Notes: a model not told the origin generated them from the sequence alone. 44,577 bases of DNA from an uncultured Clostridia bacterium (GCA_947170435.1 CAMVTO010000020.1:1-44577), one strand, 5' to 3'; positions 27,657 through 35,986 are shown, numbered from the stretch's first letter. Translations and numbers: made by a program.

Positions 27657-29396
27657 ATGGAATTCAAATTTGATCCTGCGGCAGGGGGCTTTCAGGTCAA
27701 CCCGAACGCCGCGCCCAAGACGCCCAAAAAGCCCCGCAAAGCCATCGGCAGCAAGGCGGGACGTGTTGTCATCAATCTTGCGGTCACACTGGTGTTCGGC
27801 CTCGGATACTTCTATGTCAGCCTGCCCGCGCTGAATCTGCATGCCGAAGAGTTTTACGGCTTTGTGTTCCTGCTCTGCCTCGTCTACTGCGGCTGCGCAA
27901 CGCTGACCTCAGGGTTCACCGGTGAAGGCGTCAAGGGCTACTTTTCCTTTGTCAAAAAGCAGTGTAAGATCCCGTTTTTCATTGTGGTCGCGCTGGTGGT
28001 TGTGGGGCTTGTCGGCTCGCTGAGCTCGTGGGTCGTGCTGCGGGCGAATTCCTATCAGAAGCTGCTGACCGTTCAGCCCGGCGACTTTGCCTCTGAGGTG
28101 GATGAAATCAACTACGACCAGATCCCCATGCTCGACGGCGCCAGCGCCCAGCGCCTCGGCGACCGCAAGCTGGGTGAGCTGGCGGACATGGTATCCCAGT
28201 TCGAGGTAGCGGGCGACTACACCCAGATCAACTATCAGGGCCGCCCGGTGCGTGTGACGCCGCTGCGCTACGGCGATATCATCAAGTGGTTCAACAACCG
28301 CGCCAAAGGCCTGCCCGCCTACCTCATCATCGACATGGTGACGCAGAATGTGGAGGTCGTGCGCCTGAGCGAGGGCATGAAGTACACCACGGCGGAGCAC
28401 TTCTCCCGCAACCTCTACCGCCATCTGCGCTTTGGCTATCCCGCCATGATGTTCGGCGAGCCGATCTTTGAGATCGACGAGTCCGGCACGCCCTACTGGG
28501 TCTGCGCAAAGCGGGAGAAGACGATCGGCCTCTTCGGCGGTGTTGACAACCACGGTGCGGTGCTGGTCAACGCGCTCACCGGCGAGAGTAAATACTACGA
28601 GGAAGTCCCGTCCTGGGTCGACCACGTCTACTCCGCCAACCTCATCATCGAGCAGTATGACTACTACGGCCAGTATCACAACGGCTTCTTCAACTCCATC
28701 TTTGGCCAGCGCGACGTGACCGTCACCACGCAGGGCTACAACTATCTCGCCATTGGTGACGACGTGTGGGTCTACACCGGCGTCACCAGCGTCGGCGGCG
28801 ACGAGAGCAACATCGGCTTCATCCTCTCCAACCAGCGCACCAAGGAGACGCATTACTACGCCATCGCGGGCGCGGAGGAGTTCTCCGCCATGGGCAGCGC
28901 CGAAGGCCAGGTGCAGCAGATGCGCTACAACGCCACCTTCCCGCTGCTGCTGAACATCGCCGAGCAGCCGACGTACTTCATGGCGCTCAAGGATGCCTCC
29001 CAGCTCGTCAAGATGTACGCCATGGTCAACGTCAGTCAGTACCAGATCGTCGCCACCGGCTCCAGCGTGATGGAGTGCGAGACCAACTACCGCGCCATGC
29101 TCGCCAAGAACGGACTCATCGGCGAGGAACAGACCGAGGTTGCAACGACGGAGACGGCGGAGCTGCACGAGATCGCCGGCGTGATTCAGGAGATCCGCAG
29201 CGCGGTCATCGAGGGCAACACCTACTTCTATTTCGCTCTCCGCGCAGGTGATACGGACGGCGGCATTGTCCGCGCCAGTGCAGCGACAAATCTAATTGCG
29301 CCGCTGCTTTCGGTCGGCGACGAGGTGACGGTGCAGTATCGTGACGTGGACGTTGGACTTTATTGGGTTGACGCCTACGATATCACAATCTCATGA
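27657..29396 (+). CDS. Large membrane protein with extracytoplasmic domain, function unknown
   Basis: This 579-residue protein begins with a basic cytoplasmic stretch (PKTPKKPRKAIGSKAGR). Three membrane helices follow at about 35-57, 66-88 and 106-128. A soluble domain of about 450 residues follows and should lie outside the cell. It contains YDQIPMLDGASAQRLGDRKL, IKWFNNRAKGLPAYLIIDM, RFGYPAMMFGEPIFEIDESG and a repeated Tyr/Gly-rich beta region. The last 80 residues (EIAGVIQEIRSAVIEGNTYFY to VTVQYRDVD) look like an OB-type beta barrel. The whole resembles uncharacterised clostridial proteins; I do not recognise an enzyme. AAAGGAG lies 7 nt before the ATG. Monocistronic between two terminators. 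Confidence 0.82.
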   Translation: MEFKFDPAAGGFQVNPNAAPKTPKKPRKAIGSKAGRVVINLAVTLVFGLGYFYVSLPALNLHAEEFYGFVFLLCLVYCGCATLTSGFTGEGVKGYFSFVKKQCKIPFFIVVALVVVGLVGSLSSWVVLRANSYQKLLTVQPGDFASEVDEINYDQIPMLDGASAQRLGDRKLGELADMVSQFEVAGDYTQINYQGRPVRVTPLRYGDIIKWFNNRAKGLPAYLIIDMVTQNVEVVRLSEGMKYTTAEHFSRNLYRHLRFGYPAMMFGEPIFEIDESGTPYWVCAKREKTIGLFGGVDNHGAVLVNALTGESKYYEEVPSWVDHVYSANLIIEQYDYYGQYHNGFFNSIFGQRDVTVTTQGYNYLAIGDDVWVYTGVTSVGGDESNIGFILSNQRTKETHYYAIAGAEEFSAMGSAEGQVQQMRYNATFPLLLNIAEQPTYFMALKDASQLVKMYAMVNVSQYQIVATGSSVMECETNYRAMLAKNGLIGEEQTEVATTETAELHEIAGVIQEIRSAVIEGNTYFYFALRAGDTDGGIVRASAATNLIAPLLSVGDEVTVQYRDVDVGLYWVDAYDITIS

Positions 29397-29417
29397 TCCC
29401 TTCCTTTGCATGACAGC

Positions 29418-29465
29418 AATATTGCAAGGCATCTGTCTTTGTGACAGACGCCTTGCAATATTTTT
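29418..29465 (+). terminator. Terminator of the large membrane protein gene
   Basis: A 20-position stem with one mismatch (AATATTGCAAGGC-a-TCTGTC with its complement), 5-nt loop and a T run. It begins 21 bp after the stop codon. Confidence 0.92.
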
Positions 29466-29554
29466 CATAGATATTATGAAAAAGCGGAAAGTTTCCTTGA
29501 AAAAATTAGGTGCTATGCACAAAAAACAGTTTTGATTTTCTCATGGCGCGTCCA

Positions 29555-29583
29555 TTGAGAATTGAATGGAATCGTGATAATCT
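29555..29583 (+). promoter_or_regulatory. Possible extended -10 promoter of gdhA
   Basis: TTGAGA (29555-29560), a 17-bp spacer ending TGA, and TAATCT (29578-29583) with the TGn extension. GATAAT overlaps but would leave only 15 bp. The stretch from 29466 to 29650 holds no gene. Confidence 0.45.
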
Positions 29584-29609
29584 TGTCTACAGGATGGATG
29601 AACCATCAA

Positions 29610-29628
29610 TACCCCGAATCGCGGGGTA
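29610..29628 (+). promoter_or_regulatory. Leader hairpin upstream of gdhA
   Basis: TACCCCG-AATCG-CGGGGTA is a perfect 7-bp hairpin whose right edge is 5 bp before the AAAGGAGG ribosome binding site. It leaves the ribosome binding site free and may protect the mRNA 5' end. Confidence 0.5.
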
Positions 29629-29650
29629 AATATAAAGGAGGTTGTTTCCT

Positions 29651-31003
29651 ATGAACAAGTATATTGAGCGCGTTTTGGAAGAGACCCGTGCCAAGAACCC
29701 CGACGAAAAGCTGTTCCTGCAGACCGTCGAGGAAGTGCTTCTTTCCGTTGAGCCCCTGATCAATGCGCATCCCGAGTATGAGAAGGCTTGCATCCTTGAG
29801 CGCATGGTTGAGCCCGAGCGCGTGATCGAGTTCCGCGTCACCTGGATGGACGACCAGCTTCAGTATCATGTCAACCGCGGCTATCGCGTGCAGTTCAACG
29901 CGAGCCTTGGCCCGCACAAGGGTGGCCTCCGCTTCGCTTCCAACGTCAACCTCGACACCATTAAGTTCCTCGGCTTCGAGCAGGTCTACAAGGATGCCCT
30001 CACCTGCCTGCCCATCGGCGGCGCCAAGGGCGGCTCCGACTTCAGCCCCATCGGCCGCAGCGACGGCGAGGTTATGCGTTTCTGCCAGGCCTTCATGACC
30101 GAGCTCTATCGCCACATCGGTCAGGACATCGACTGCCCCGCCGGTGACGTGGGCGTCGGCGGCCGTGAGATCGGCTACCTGTACGGCCAGTATCGCCGCA
30201 TCATGGGCAATGCCGAGATGGGCGCCATGTCCGGCAAGGACATCAAGACGGGCGGCTCGATCCTCCGTCCCGAGGCGACCGGCTTCGGTGCTGTCTACTA
30301 TCTGTGCGAGGTTCTCAAGCACGACGGTCAGGACATCAAGGGCAAGCGCCTCGCGATCTCCGGCTACGGCAACGTGGGCTGGGGCATCATGAAGAAGGCT
30401 GCCGAGCTGGGCGCGAAGGTCACTTACTTTGCCGGCCCGGACGGCTACATCCACGATCCCGACGGCGTTGTCACCGATGAGAAGCTGAACTTCATTCTCG
30501 AGATGCGCGCCAAGGATCCGATGCACTGCAAGCCCTATGCTGATAAGTTCGGCTGCGAGTTCGTCGAGGGCAAGAAGTGCTGGGGTGTCAAGGACGTTGA
30601 CATCTACATGCCGGCTGCCACCCAGAACGACGTCAACATGGACAGCGCGAAGCTGATCGCTGAGTCCGGTGTCAAGTACTACATCGAAGTCGCCAACATG
30701 CCGACGACCAACGATGCGCTGGAGTTCCTCAAGGGTCAGAAGCAGGTGCTGGTCGCTCCGTCCAAGGCCGTCAACGCCTGCGGCGTGTCCGTCTCCGAGC
30801 TGGAGATGGCGCAGAACGCCGAGCGTCTGTACTGGAGCGCCGAAGAGGTCGACGCCCAGATGCACAAGATCATGACCAACATCTACGAGGCGTCCGTCAA
30901 GGCTGCTGAGAAGTACGGTCTGGGCTACGACCTGATCGCCGGCGCGAACATCGCAGGCTTCGAGAAGGTCGCCGAGGCTATGATGTGCCAGGGCATTTTC
31001 TAA
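29651..31003 (+). CDS. gdhA: NADP-type glutamate dehydrogenase
   Basis: This 450-residue hexameric-type enzyme makes glutamate from 2-oxoglutarate and ammonium (or the reverse), linking carbon and nitrogen metabolism. Family signatures are GPHKGGLRFASNV, the catalytic-lysine motif PIGGAKGGSDF, DVGVGGREIGYLYGQY, and the Rossmann segment SGYGNVGWGIMKKAAELG. The C-terminal EVANMPTTNDALEFL and SKAVNACGVSVSELEM are typical. Length fits the bacterial NADP-dependent group. ATG 29651 is chosen because AAAGGAGG is well placed; an upstream TTG at 29642 is too close to it. Strong codon bias (e.g. GGC, AAG, CTG) suggests high expression. Own promoter and terminator. Confidence 0.97.
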   Translation: MNKYIERVLEETRAKNPDEKLFLQTVEEVLLSVEPLINAHPEYEKACILERMVEPERVIEFRVTWMDDQLQYHVNRGYRVQFNASLGPHKGGLRFASNVNLDTIKFLGFEQVYKDALTCLPIGGAKGGSDFSPIGRSDGEVMRFCQAFMTELYRHIGQDIDCPAGDVGVGGREIGYLYGQYRRIMGNAEMGAMSGKDIKTGGSILRPEATGFGAVYYLCEVLKHDGQDIKGKRLAISGYGNVGWGIMKKAAELGAKVTYFAGPDGYIHDPDGVVTDEKLNFILEMRAKDPMHCKPYADKFGCEFVEGKKCWGVKDVDIYMPAATQNDVNMDSAKLIAESGVKYYIEVANMPTTNDALEFLKGQKQVLVAPSKAVNACGVSVSELEMAQNAERLYWSAEEVDAQMHKIMTNIYEASVKAAEKYGLGYDLIAGANIAGFEKVAEAMMCQGIF

Positions 31004-31019
31004 AACGCGCAACAAAAGA

Positions 31020-31050
31020 GAAAGAGCGGCTTTCGCCGCTCTTTCTTTTT
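31020..31050 (+). terminator. Terminator of gdhA
   Basis: GAAAGAGCGGC and GCCGCTCTTTC form a perfect 11-bp stem with a TTTC loop, followed by five Ts. It begins 17 bp after the stop codon. Confidence 0.92.
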
Positions 31051-31091
31051 ACCTTGAAATGCGTGGCAGGCACTACCGCGCGAAGAAAACT

Positions 31092-31250
31092 TATGCCGCC
31101 GAATGGCGGCATATTGCAGCGTCAATGCGACGCCGGAAAACAGCGTATCGTACAACGAGAAAAAGAGGACGCTTGCGCGGCAGTGCGCAAGCGCCCTTTC
31201 TTCTTTGGCGGGCGACGCCGTTTCTTCTTTCGGCAAGGCGAAAGAAGAAA
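31092..31250. other. Intergenic tract with four to five consecutive hairpins
   Basis: Between the gdhA terminator and the pgcA stop codon there is no gene, but the DNA is packed with perfect inverted repeats: TATGCCGCC-GAAT-GGCGGCATA (31092-31113), GCGTC-AATGC-GACGC (31119-31133), CGCTTGCGC-GGCAGT-GCGCAAGCG (31170-31193), a short GGCG/CGCC pair (31207-31219) and TTTCTTCTTTCG-N6-CGAAAGAAGAAA (31221-31250). On the minus strand the third is followed by a T-rich stretch and could terminate pgcA. The set is more than terminators need. Candidate structured RNA or palindromic repeat element. Confidence 0.55.
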
Positions 31251-31274
31251 TGGGGTCGCATCTCGTATCCTGTT

Positions 31275-33005
31275 TTAGCCTTTCAGGTTCTCGCCCCAAG
31301 CGGCGTACTTTGCCACGCGCTCGTCGCGTTCGACGGGGTCTTTGCCCTGCGTCAGGACATAGACCTTGACCTTCGGCTCGGTGCCGGAGGGGCGGACGAT
31401 GATCGCCGTGCCATCCTCAGTGTGATAGCGCAGCACATTGGAGCCCTTGAGCTCCATTTCCGTGGTTTTGCCGGTGAGAGCGTCGGTCTCAATACCGGAC
31501 TTGTAGTCACGGTAGGCAACGACCTTGACGCCCGCGATCTCCTTCGGAGGATTCGCGCGGAGGTCGGCCATCAGCTTCGCCATCTTCTCCACGCCGTCGA
31601 CGCCGGGCATCACGAGGTTGAGGGTCTTTTCGCCGTACCAGCCGTACTTCTCAAACAGCTCCTGCAGCGCGTCGGCGAGCGTCTTGCCCTGCGTCGCGTA
31701 CCACGCCGCCATCTCGGCAATGAGCATGGAGGCGGTGACGGCGTCCTTGTCGCGGACATAGTGGCCGATCATGTAGCCGTAGCTCTCCTCGTAGGACATG
31801 ATGACGGTCTTTTCACCGCTGCCCTCGAGTTGGCCCATCTTCTCCGCCATGAACTTAAAGCCGGTAAACGTGTCGTAGCAGGCAACACCGTTGGACTCCG
31901 CGACCTTGCGTGCCATCTCGGTGGTGACGAGGCTCTTGAGCGCGGCAGCGTTCTTGGGCAGCGTGCCCGCGCGCTTCATCGCGCCGATGAGGTAATCGAG
32001 CAGCAGCACGCCCATCTGGTTGCCGGTGACGACCTGGAACTCACCGTCCGGCTTCTGGATCATCACGCCGACGCGGTCACTGTCGGGGTCGGTGCCAATG
32101 ATGAAGTTTGCGCCCTCTTTCTTGGCGAGATCGACGGCGAGATAGAAGCCCTCGGGGTTCTCGGGGTTCGGAGACTTGACGGTGGGGAAGTCGCCGTCGA
32201 TCTTCATCTGCTCAGGCTCGCAGATGATGTGCTTGACGCCCAGACGGCGCAGCGCTTCCGGAACGAGCTTATGGCCGCAGCCGTGGAACGGCGTGTAGAC
32301 GACCTTGAAGGTGTCGGCGACCTTTTTGACGCTGTCGTAATCATTGACCATCTTCATGACTTCCTCGAGGAAGCGCTTGTCGCAGTCCTCACCGAAGATG
32401 GTGATCATGCCGCTCTTGACGGCTTCATCGAAGTCCATGGTCTTGGGGCCGGTGAAAATGTCGATCTTCTCCAGATTCTTGGCGATCTGATCGGCGTGCT
32501 GCGGGGGCAGCTGCGCGCCGTCCTCCCAATAGACCTTATAGCCGTTGTACTCCTTGGGGTTGTGGCTGGCGGTGACATTGATGCCTGCGATGCAGTGATA
32601 CTCACGCACGGCGAAGGAAAGCTCCGGGGTGGGGCGCAGCTCGTCGAACAGACGCACCTTGATACCGTTCGCCGCCATGACGCAGGCCGCCGCCTTGGCG
32701 AACTCGTAGCCGTGGTTGCGGCAGTCCATGCAGATCGCGACGCCGCGCTCCTTGGCGTCGCCGCCCTCAGCGCTGATGACGTCGGCAAAGCCCTGCGTTG
32801 CCCAGTTGATGACGAAGCGGTTCATCTGATGGAGACCCATTTTCATCGTGCCGCGCAGACCCGCGGTGCCGAACTCCAGCGGAGCATAGAAACGCTCTTT
32901 GATCTCCTTGTCGTCGTTCTTGATCGCTTCGAGTTCCGCGTGCTCCTCAGCGGTCAGCGCGGGGGAAGAGAGCCACTTCTCATATTCCTTGCGATAGTCC
33001 ATCAT
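31275..33005 (-). CDS. pgcA: Alpha-phosphoglucomutase (phospho-sugar mutase, PgcA-like)
   Basis: This 576-residue enzyme interconverts glucose 6-phosphate and glucose 1-phosphate for UDP-glucose and wall or membrane glycan synthesis. Motifs are GTAGLRGTMKMG (near residue 48), the active-site phosphoserine loop VTASHNPKEYNGYKVYW, the Mg-binding GTDPDSDRVGVM, the sugar loop SYEESYGYMIG and the phosphate loop VRPSGTEPKVKVYV. The length matches Bacillus PgcA rather than the 450-residue GlmM. Tandem ATGs at 33005 and 33002 follow an AGGAGG about 8 nt away; the first is used here. It is 47 bp after the DUF2007-like gene and could be the last gene of the murA-walJ-rlmH unit. Confidence 0.95.
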   Translation of the reverse strand: MMDYRKEYEKWLSSPALTAEEHAELEAIKNDDKEIKERFYAPLEFGTAGLRGTMKMGLHQMNRFVINWATQGFADVISAEGGDAKERGVAICMDCRNHGYEFAKAAACVMAANGIKVRLFDELRPTPELSFAVREYHCIAGINVTASHNPKEYNGYKVYWEDGAQLPPQHADQIAKNLEKIDIFTGPKTMDFDEAVKSGMITIFGEDCDKRFLEEVMKMVNDYDSVKKVADTFKVVYTPFHGCGHKLVPEALRRLGVKHIICEPEQMKIDGDFPTVKSPNPENPEGFYLAVDLAKKEGANFIIGTDPDSDRVGVMIQKPDGEFQVVTGNQMGVLLLDYLIGAMKRAGTLPKNAAALKSLVTTEMARKVAESNGVACYDTFTGFKFMAEKMGQLEGSGEKTVIMSYEESYGYMIGHYVRDKDAVTASMLIAEMAAWYATQGKTLADALQELFEKYGWYGEKTLNLVMPGVDGVEKMAKLMADLRANPPKEIAGVKVVAYRDYKSGIETDALTGKTTEMELKGSNVLRYHTEDGTAIIVRPSGTEPKVKVYVLTQGKDPVERDERVAKYAAWGENLKG

Positions 33006-33052
33006 TTGTTATCCTCCTATATGTAATATTTTGAAGAATATTGCGGTCCATT

Positions 33053-33364
33053 CTAAGCTTCGCCGTCCTCTGCGGGAGCGAGCAGATTCTGCGCGTCCTC
33101 CAGCATGGACTGCGGCACATAGAGGCTGACACCGTAGCCGGACATGCCAAGTACGACCTTGCCCAGCGTGCCGTCCTTGTCATACTTTTTGATGACGGGG
33201 ATATCGTAAGCGCGGAGCATCTGTATGATCAGATCGGCCTGCGCGTCCGCCTCCACCGCGGAGGTGAGGAACGCGGGAGCCTCCGGCTCGCCGGCTTCGG
33301 TTTTCGGCCAACGGTCAGACAGGTCGTTCGGCGTTTTGCCCCAGGTCAGCTTGGGTTCGTCCAT
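33053..33364 (-). CDS. DUF2007-like putative signal-transducing protein
   Basis: This 103-residue protein has a C-terminal domain VEADAQADLIIQMLRAYDIPVIKKY ... VSLYVPQSMLEDAQNLLAP, which is the DUF2007 pattern (small ferredoxin-like fold, function unknown). GGAGG lies 6 nt before the ATG. It starts 10 bp after the rlmH stop codon and precedes pgcA, so it is co-transcribed with them. The first 35 residues (GKTPNDLSDRWPKTE) are low-complexity. Confidence 0.75.
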   Translation of the reverse strand: MDEPKLTWGKTPNDLSDRWPKTEAGEPEAPAFLTSAVEADAQADLIIQMLRAYDIPVIKKYDKDGTLGKVVLGMSGYGVSLYVPQSMLEDAQNLLAPAEDGEA

Positions 33365-33374
33365 GGTGAACCTC

Positions 33375-33857
33375 CTATTTGTGGTAGCGGGTTCCGCTCT
33401 GTATCTGGTACGCGCGGTAAATCTGCTCGAGCAGCATGACCCGCGCGAGATGGTGCGGGAAGGTCATCGGTGACATGGAAAGGCGCAGGTCGGCACGCTG
33501 CTTGACGCGCTCTGACAGCCCGAAGCTGCCGCCGATCAGAAACGTCACCTGCGATGCGCCTTGCGCTCCATAGCGGGAGAGCGTGTCGGAAAGCTGCTCG
33601 CTGGATGTGGGCTTGCCCTCGACGCACAGCGCGATGATCGCGCCGCCCTTGGGCAGCTTTTCCTCGATGGCATCCGCCTCGCGACTGAGCGCGGCGGCAA
33701 TCTCCGCGTCCGACGGAGCATCGCTCAGCCGCTGCTCGGGCAACTCGATCAGCTCGAACTTGCAGTGCCGCGTCAACCGCTTCTGATACTCGGCGCAGGC
33801 ATCGAGATAAAACTTTTCTTTAAGCCTGCCTACGCAAAGGAGAGTGATTTTCTGCAT
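33375..33857 (-). CDS. rlmH: 23S rRNA pseudouridine-1915 N3-methyltransferase
   Basis: This 160-residue SPOUT enzyme methylates m3-psi-1915 of 23S rRNA in the assembled 70S ribosome. Signatures are ITLLCVGRLKEKFYLDACAEYQKRL at the N-terminus, VTFLIGGSFGLSE (the SAM-binding knot) and the C-terminal MTFPHHLARVMLLEQIYRAYQI with GTRYHK. The length is typical. Its ATG lies 25-27 bp inside the end of walJ, so translation is coupled. Position next to walJ is the same as in Bacillus (yydA/rlmH beside yycJ). Confidence 0.96.
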   Translation of the reverse strand: MQKITLLCVGRLKEKFYLDACAEYQKRLTRHCKFELIELPEQRLSDAPSDAEIAAALSREADAIEEKLPKGGAIIALCVEGKPTSSEQLSDTLSRYGAQGASQVTFLIGGSFGLSERVKQRADLRLSMSPMTFPHHLARVMLLEQIYRAYQIQSGTRYHK

Positions 33858-34615
33858 ACGGTATGTACCTCGCTCAGCCGGTCGCGCGGTGCGACGCTGA
33901 GCCGGACGGAGCAGCCTGCGGCTTGCAGCTTGCGGGCAACAGCGTATTCCGCGGCTTCAGGCGTGTTGTTTTCGGCGGACAGATGCGCCAGCAGAATGTC
34001 TGACGTGCCGCTTTTCACGCAACGGAGCGCGAAGTCTGCCGCGGCGTCGTTGGACAAGTGTCCGTGCTCGCCGAGGATGCGGCGCTTGAGATGGTAGGGA
34101 TACGGCCCGCTTTGCAGCATACCCACGTCATGATTGGCCTCCAGCAGGAGGAGATCAACGCCGGTCAACGTCTTTGCGGCGTCATCGGTGACATAACCGG
34201 AGTCGGTCAGTGCGCCGAGAGAGCCGTCCGGGCCGTCAATGCGGTAATCTACGCTGTCTGCCGCGTCGTGGGAGGTGCGGAAGCTCTGGATCTCCAATGC
34301 CCCGACGGTGAAAGCGTCGCCGGCTTCAAAGATGCGCAGCGCACTGCCCGCCTGAGGCAGAAAGTGCGCCGTGCCGCGGCTGGCATAGACCGGGATGGCA
34401 TATTTTTTTGTCAGCGTCGCGATGCCGCCCACATGATCGCTGTGCTCATGGGTGATGAGGATCGCGTCCAACTCCTCGGGCGTCATGCCAAGCAATGCCA
34501 GAGCCTGTGCGATACGTCGGGCGGAGATGCCCGCGTCCAGCAGGATTGCCGTTTTGCCGCTGCGGATCAGCGCGGCGTTGCCGCTGGAGGAGCTTGCGAG
34601 TGTATAAAATTCCAT
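33830..34615 (-). CDS. walJ: Metallo-beta-lactamase fold hydrolase WalJ/YycJ
   Basis: This 261-residue cytoplasmic metallo-hydrolase begins with the WalJ/YycJ signature FYTLASSSSGNAALI and has the metal motif HEHSDH (56-61), a second histidine in FRTSHDA, DSGY with metal aspartate, LEANHD and HLSNDAA. WalJ proteins are 5'-3' exonuclease-like enzymes linked to the WalRK wall-stress operon in Firmicutes. Here murA lies between yycI and walJ. There is no ribosome binding site before the ATG; its own promoter ends 6 bp upstream, so the mRNA is probably leaderless. It overlaps rlmH by 28 bp. Confidence 0.93.
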   Translation of the reverse strand: MEFYTLASSSSGNAALIRSGKTAILLDAGISARRIAQALALLGMTPEELDAILITHEHSDHVGGIATLTKKYAIPVYASRGTAHFLPQAGSALRIFEAGDAFTVGALEIQSFRTSHDAADSVDYRIDGPDGSLGALTDSGYVTDDAAKTLTGVDLLLLEANHDVGMLQSGPYPYHLKRRILGEHGHLSNDAAADFALRCVKSGTSDILLAHLSAENNTPEAAEYAVARKLQAAGCSVRLSVAPRDRLSEVHTVCRKSLSFA

Positions 34616-34621
34616 GCCAAC

Positions 34622-34650
34622 AGTCTAGCACAGATGCCACAAATAGTCAA
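34622..34650 (-). promoter_or_regulatory. Promoter of walJ, 6 bp from the start codon
   Basis: On the minus strand TTGACT (34645-34650) and TAGACT (34622-34627) are 17 bp apart. Initiation should occur at or next to the A of ATG 34615. The promoter follows immediately after the murA terminator. Confidence 0.6.
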
Positions 34651-34654
34651 AAAG

Positions 34655-34679
34655 AAAAAGCCCCTTTTTGGGGCTTTTT
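34655..34679 (-). terminator. Terminator of murA
   Basis: AAAAAGCCCC and GGGGCTTTTT form a perfect 10-bp stem with a 5-nt loop; on the minus strand it ends in CTTTTTCTTTTT. It starts 8 bp after the murA stop codon. Confidence 0.92.
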
Positions 34680-34687
34680 CCAAAACG

Positions 34688-35986
34688 TTATCCGATTTGC
34701 CGGGGAGCCGAAACGTCGGCATCGCTGTATTCGACACTTTCAATGTCCGCGCCAAGGGAGCGGAGCTTGCCGATGATATCCTCATAGCCGCGCTCGATAT
34801 ACTGCACGTTCAGAATTTCGCTGGTGCCAGGGGCGGCTAACGCCGCGACCACCATTGCCGCGCCCGCGCGCAGATCAAAGGCCTGTACCGTGGCCGCGTT
34901 GAAGTGGCGGACACCCTCGACAATGGCCGTTCGGCCCTCGACGCGGATCTGTGCGCCCATGCGAATCAGCTCGCCCACATAACGGTAGCGGTTGTCCCAA
35001 ACACCCTCGGTTACGATGCTCGTCCCCTCGGCCAGTGCCAGCACCGTGGTGATCTGGGGCTGCATGTCGGTGGGGAAGCCGGGATACGGCAGCGTCTTGA
35101 TGTTTGTGCGCGTCAGCGTGCCGTTGCGGCGAATGAGCAGCGTGTCACCCTCTTCAATGACCTCCACGCCCATCTCCAGCAGCTTTGCGGTGATGCAGTC
35201 CATGTGCTTCGGAATGATGCCGCGCACCAAGACCTCGCCGCCGGCAGCGGCAACCGCGGTCATGTAGGTGCCGGCCTCGATCTGATCGGGAATGATGGCG
35301 TAAGTGCCGCCGTGGAGCGAGTTCACGCCGTAAATGCGAATGGTGTCGGTGCCGGCGCCCTTGATGTTGGCGCCCATCAAGTTCAGGAAGTTCGCCAGAT
35401 CGACGATGTGCGGCTCCTTGGCTGCGTTTTCGATGACGGTTGTACCTTCGGCCAACGCTGCCGCCATCATAATATTCATGGTAGCGCCGACAGAGACAAT
35501 ATCAAGGTATATGTTTGCGCCCTTCATGCGCCCGCCCTCGGCGTTGGCAACGATAAAGTCGCCCTCGCGGACATTTGCGCCCATGGCGGCAAAGCCTTTA
35601 ACGTGCTGATCAATGGGGCGCACGCCGCCGAAATTGCAGCCGCCGGGCATGGAAACCTCCGCGCTGCCGAAGCGGCCGAGCAGTGCGCCGATCAAATAGT
35701 ACGAGGCGCGCAGCTTGTGCGCCAGTTCCTGCGGGACATGGGTGGTGCGGATGCGGGTGCAGTCGATCTCCACATCGGTGGGGTTGAGAAAGCGCACGTT
35801 TGCGCCGAGCTGAGCCAGAATCTTGAGAAGAACTGTAACGTCTGAAATCTGAGGCACATTTTCAATTCGAACCACGCCTTTGACCAAAAGCGCGGCGGGG
35901 ATGATCGCCACTGCGGCGTTCTTTGCGCCGCTGATTCGCACCTCGCCGTGAAGCGGGTGTCCACCATGAACGATATACTTCTGCAT
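34688..35986 (-). CDS. murA: UDP-N-acetylglucosamine 1-carboxyvinyltransferase
   Basis: This 432-residue enzyme catalyses the first committed step of peptidoglycan synthesis, adding enolpyruvate from PEP to UDP-GlcNAc in the cytoplasm. Visible are Lys22-Asn23 in ISGAKNAAVA, the flexible loop PGGCNFGGVRPIDQH with catalytic Cys117 (the fosfomycin target; Cys means sensitivity is expected), LNLMGANIKGAGTDTIRI, PDQIEAGTYM and PGFPTDMQPQ. AAGGAG lies 6 nt before the ATG. It sits between yycI (193-bp gap) and walJ. Only a weak small hairpin (36138-36150) separates it from yycI, so it may be partly read from the wal promoter; no clear own promoter was found in 35987-36179. Confidence 0.97.
   Translation of the reverse strand: MQKYIVHGGHPLHGEVRISGAKNAAVAIIPAALLVKGVVRIENVPQISDVTVLLKILAQLGANVRFLNPTDVEIDCTRIRTTHVPQELAHKLRASYYLIGALLGRFGSAEVSMPGGCNFGGVRPIDQHVKGFAAMGANVREGDFIVANAEGGRMKGANIYLDIVSVGATMNIMMAAALAEGTTVIENAAKEPHIVDLANFLNLMGANIKGAGTDTIRIYGVNSLHGGTYAIIPDQIEAGTYMTAVAAAGGEVLVRGIIPKHMDCITAKLLEMGVEVIEEGDTLLIRRNGTLTRTNIKTLPYPGFPTDMQPQITTVLALAEGTSIVTEGVWDNRYRYVGELIRMGAQIRVEGRTAIVEGVRHFNAATVQAFDLRAGAAMVVAALAAPGTSEILNVQYIERGYEDIIGKLRSLGADIESVEYSDADVSAPRQIG

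Noticed and set aside
29606-31015. Long minus-strand frame opposite gdhA
   Set aside because: An antisense shadow caused by the strong codon bias of gdhA; no ribosome binding site.
31059-33026. Long plus-strand frame opposite pgcA
   Set aside because: Composition (Val, Leu, His, Arg, Asp) is that of an antisense shadow; pgcA on the other strand has all mutase motifs.
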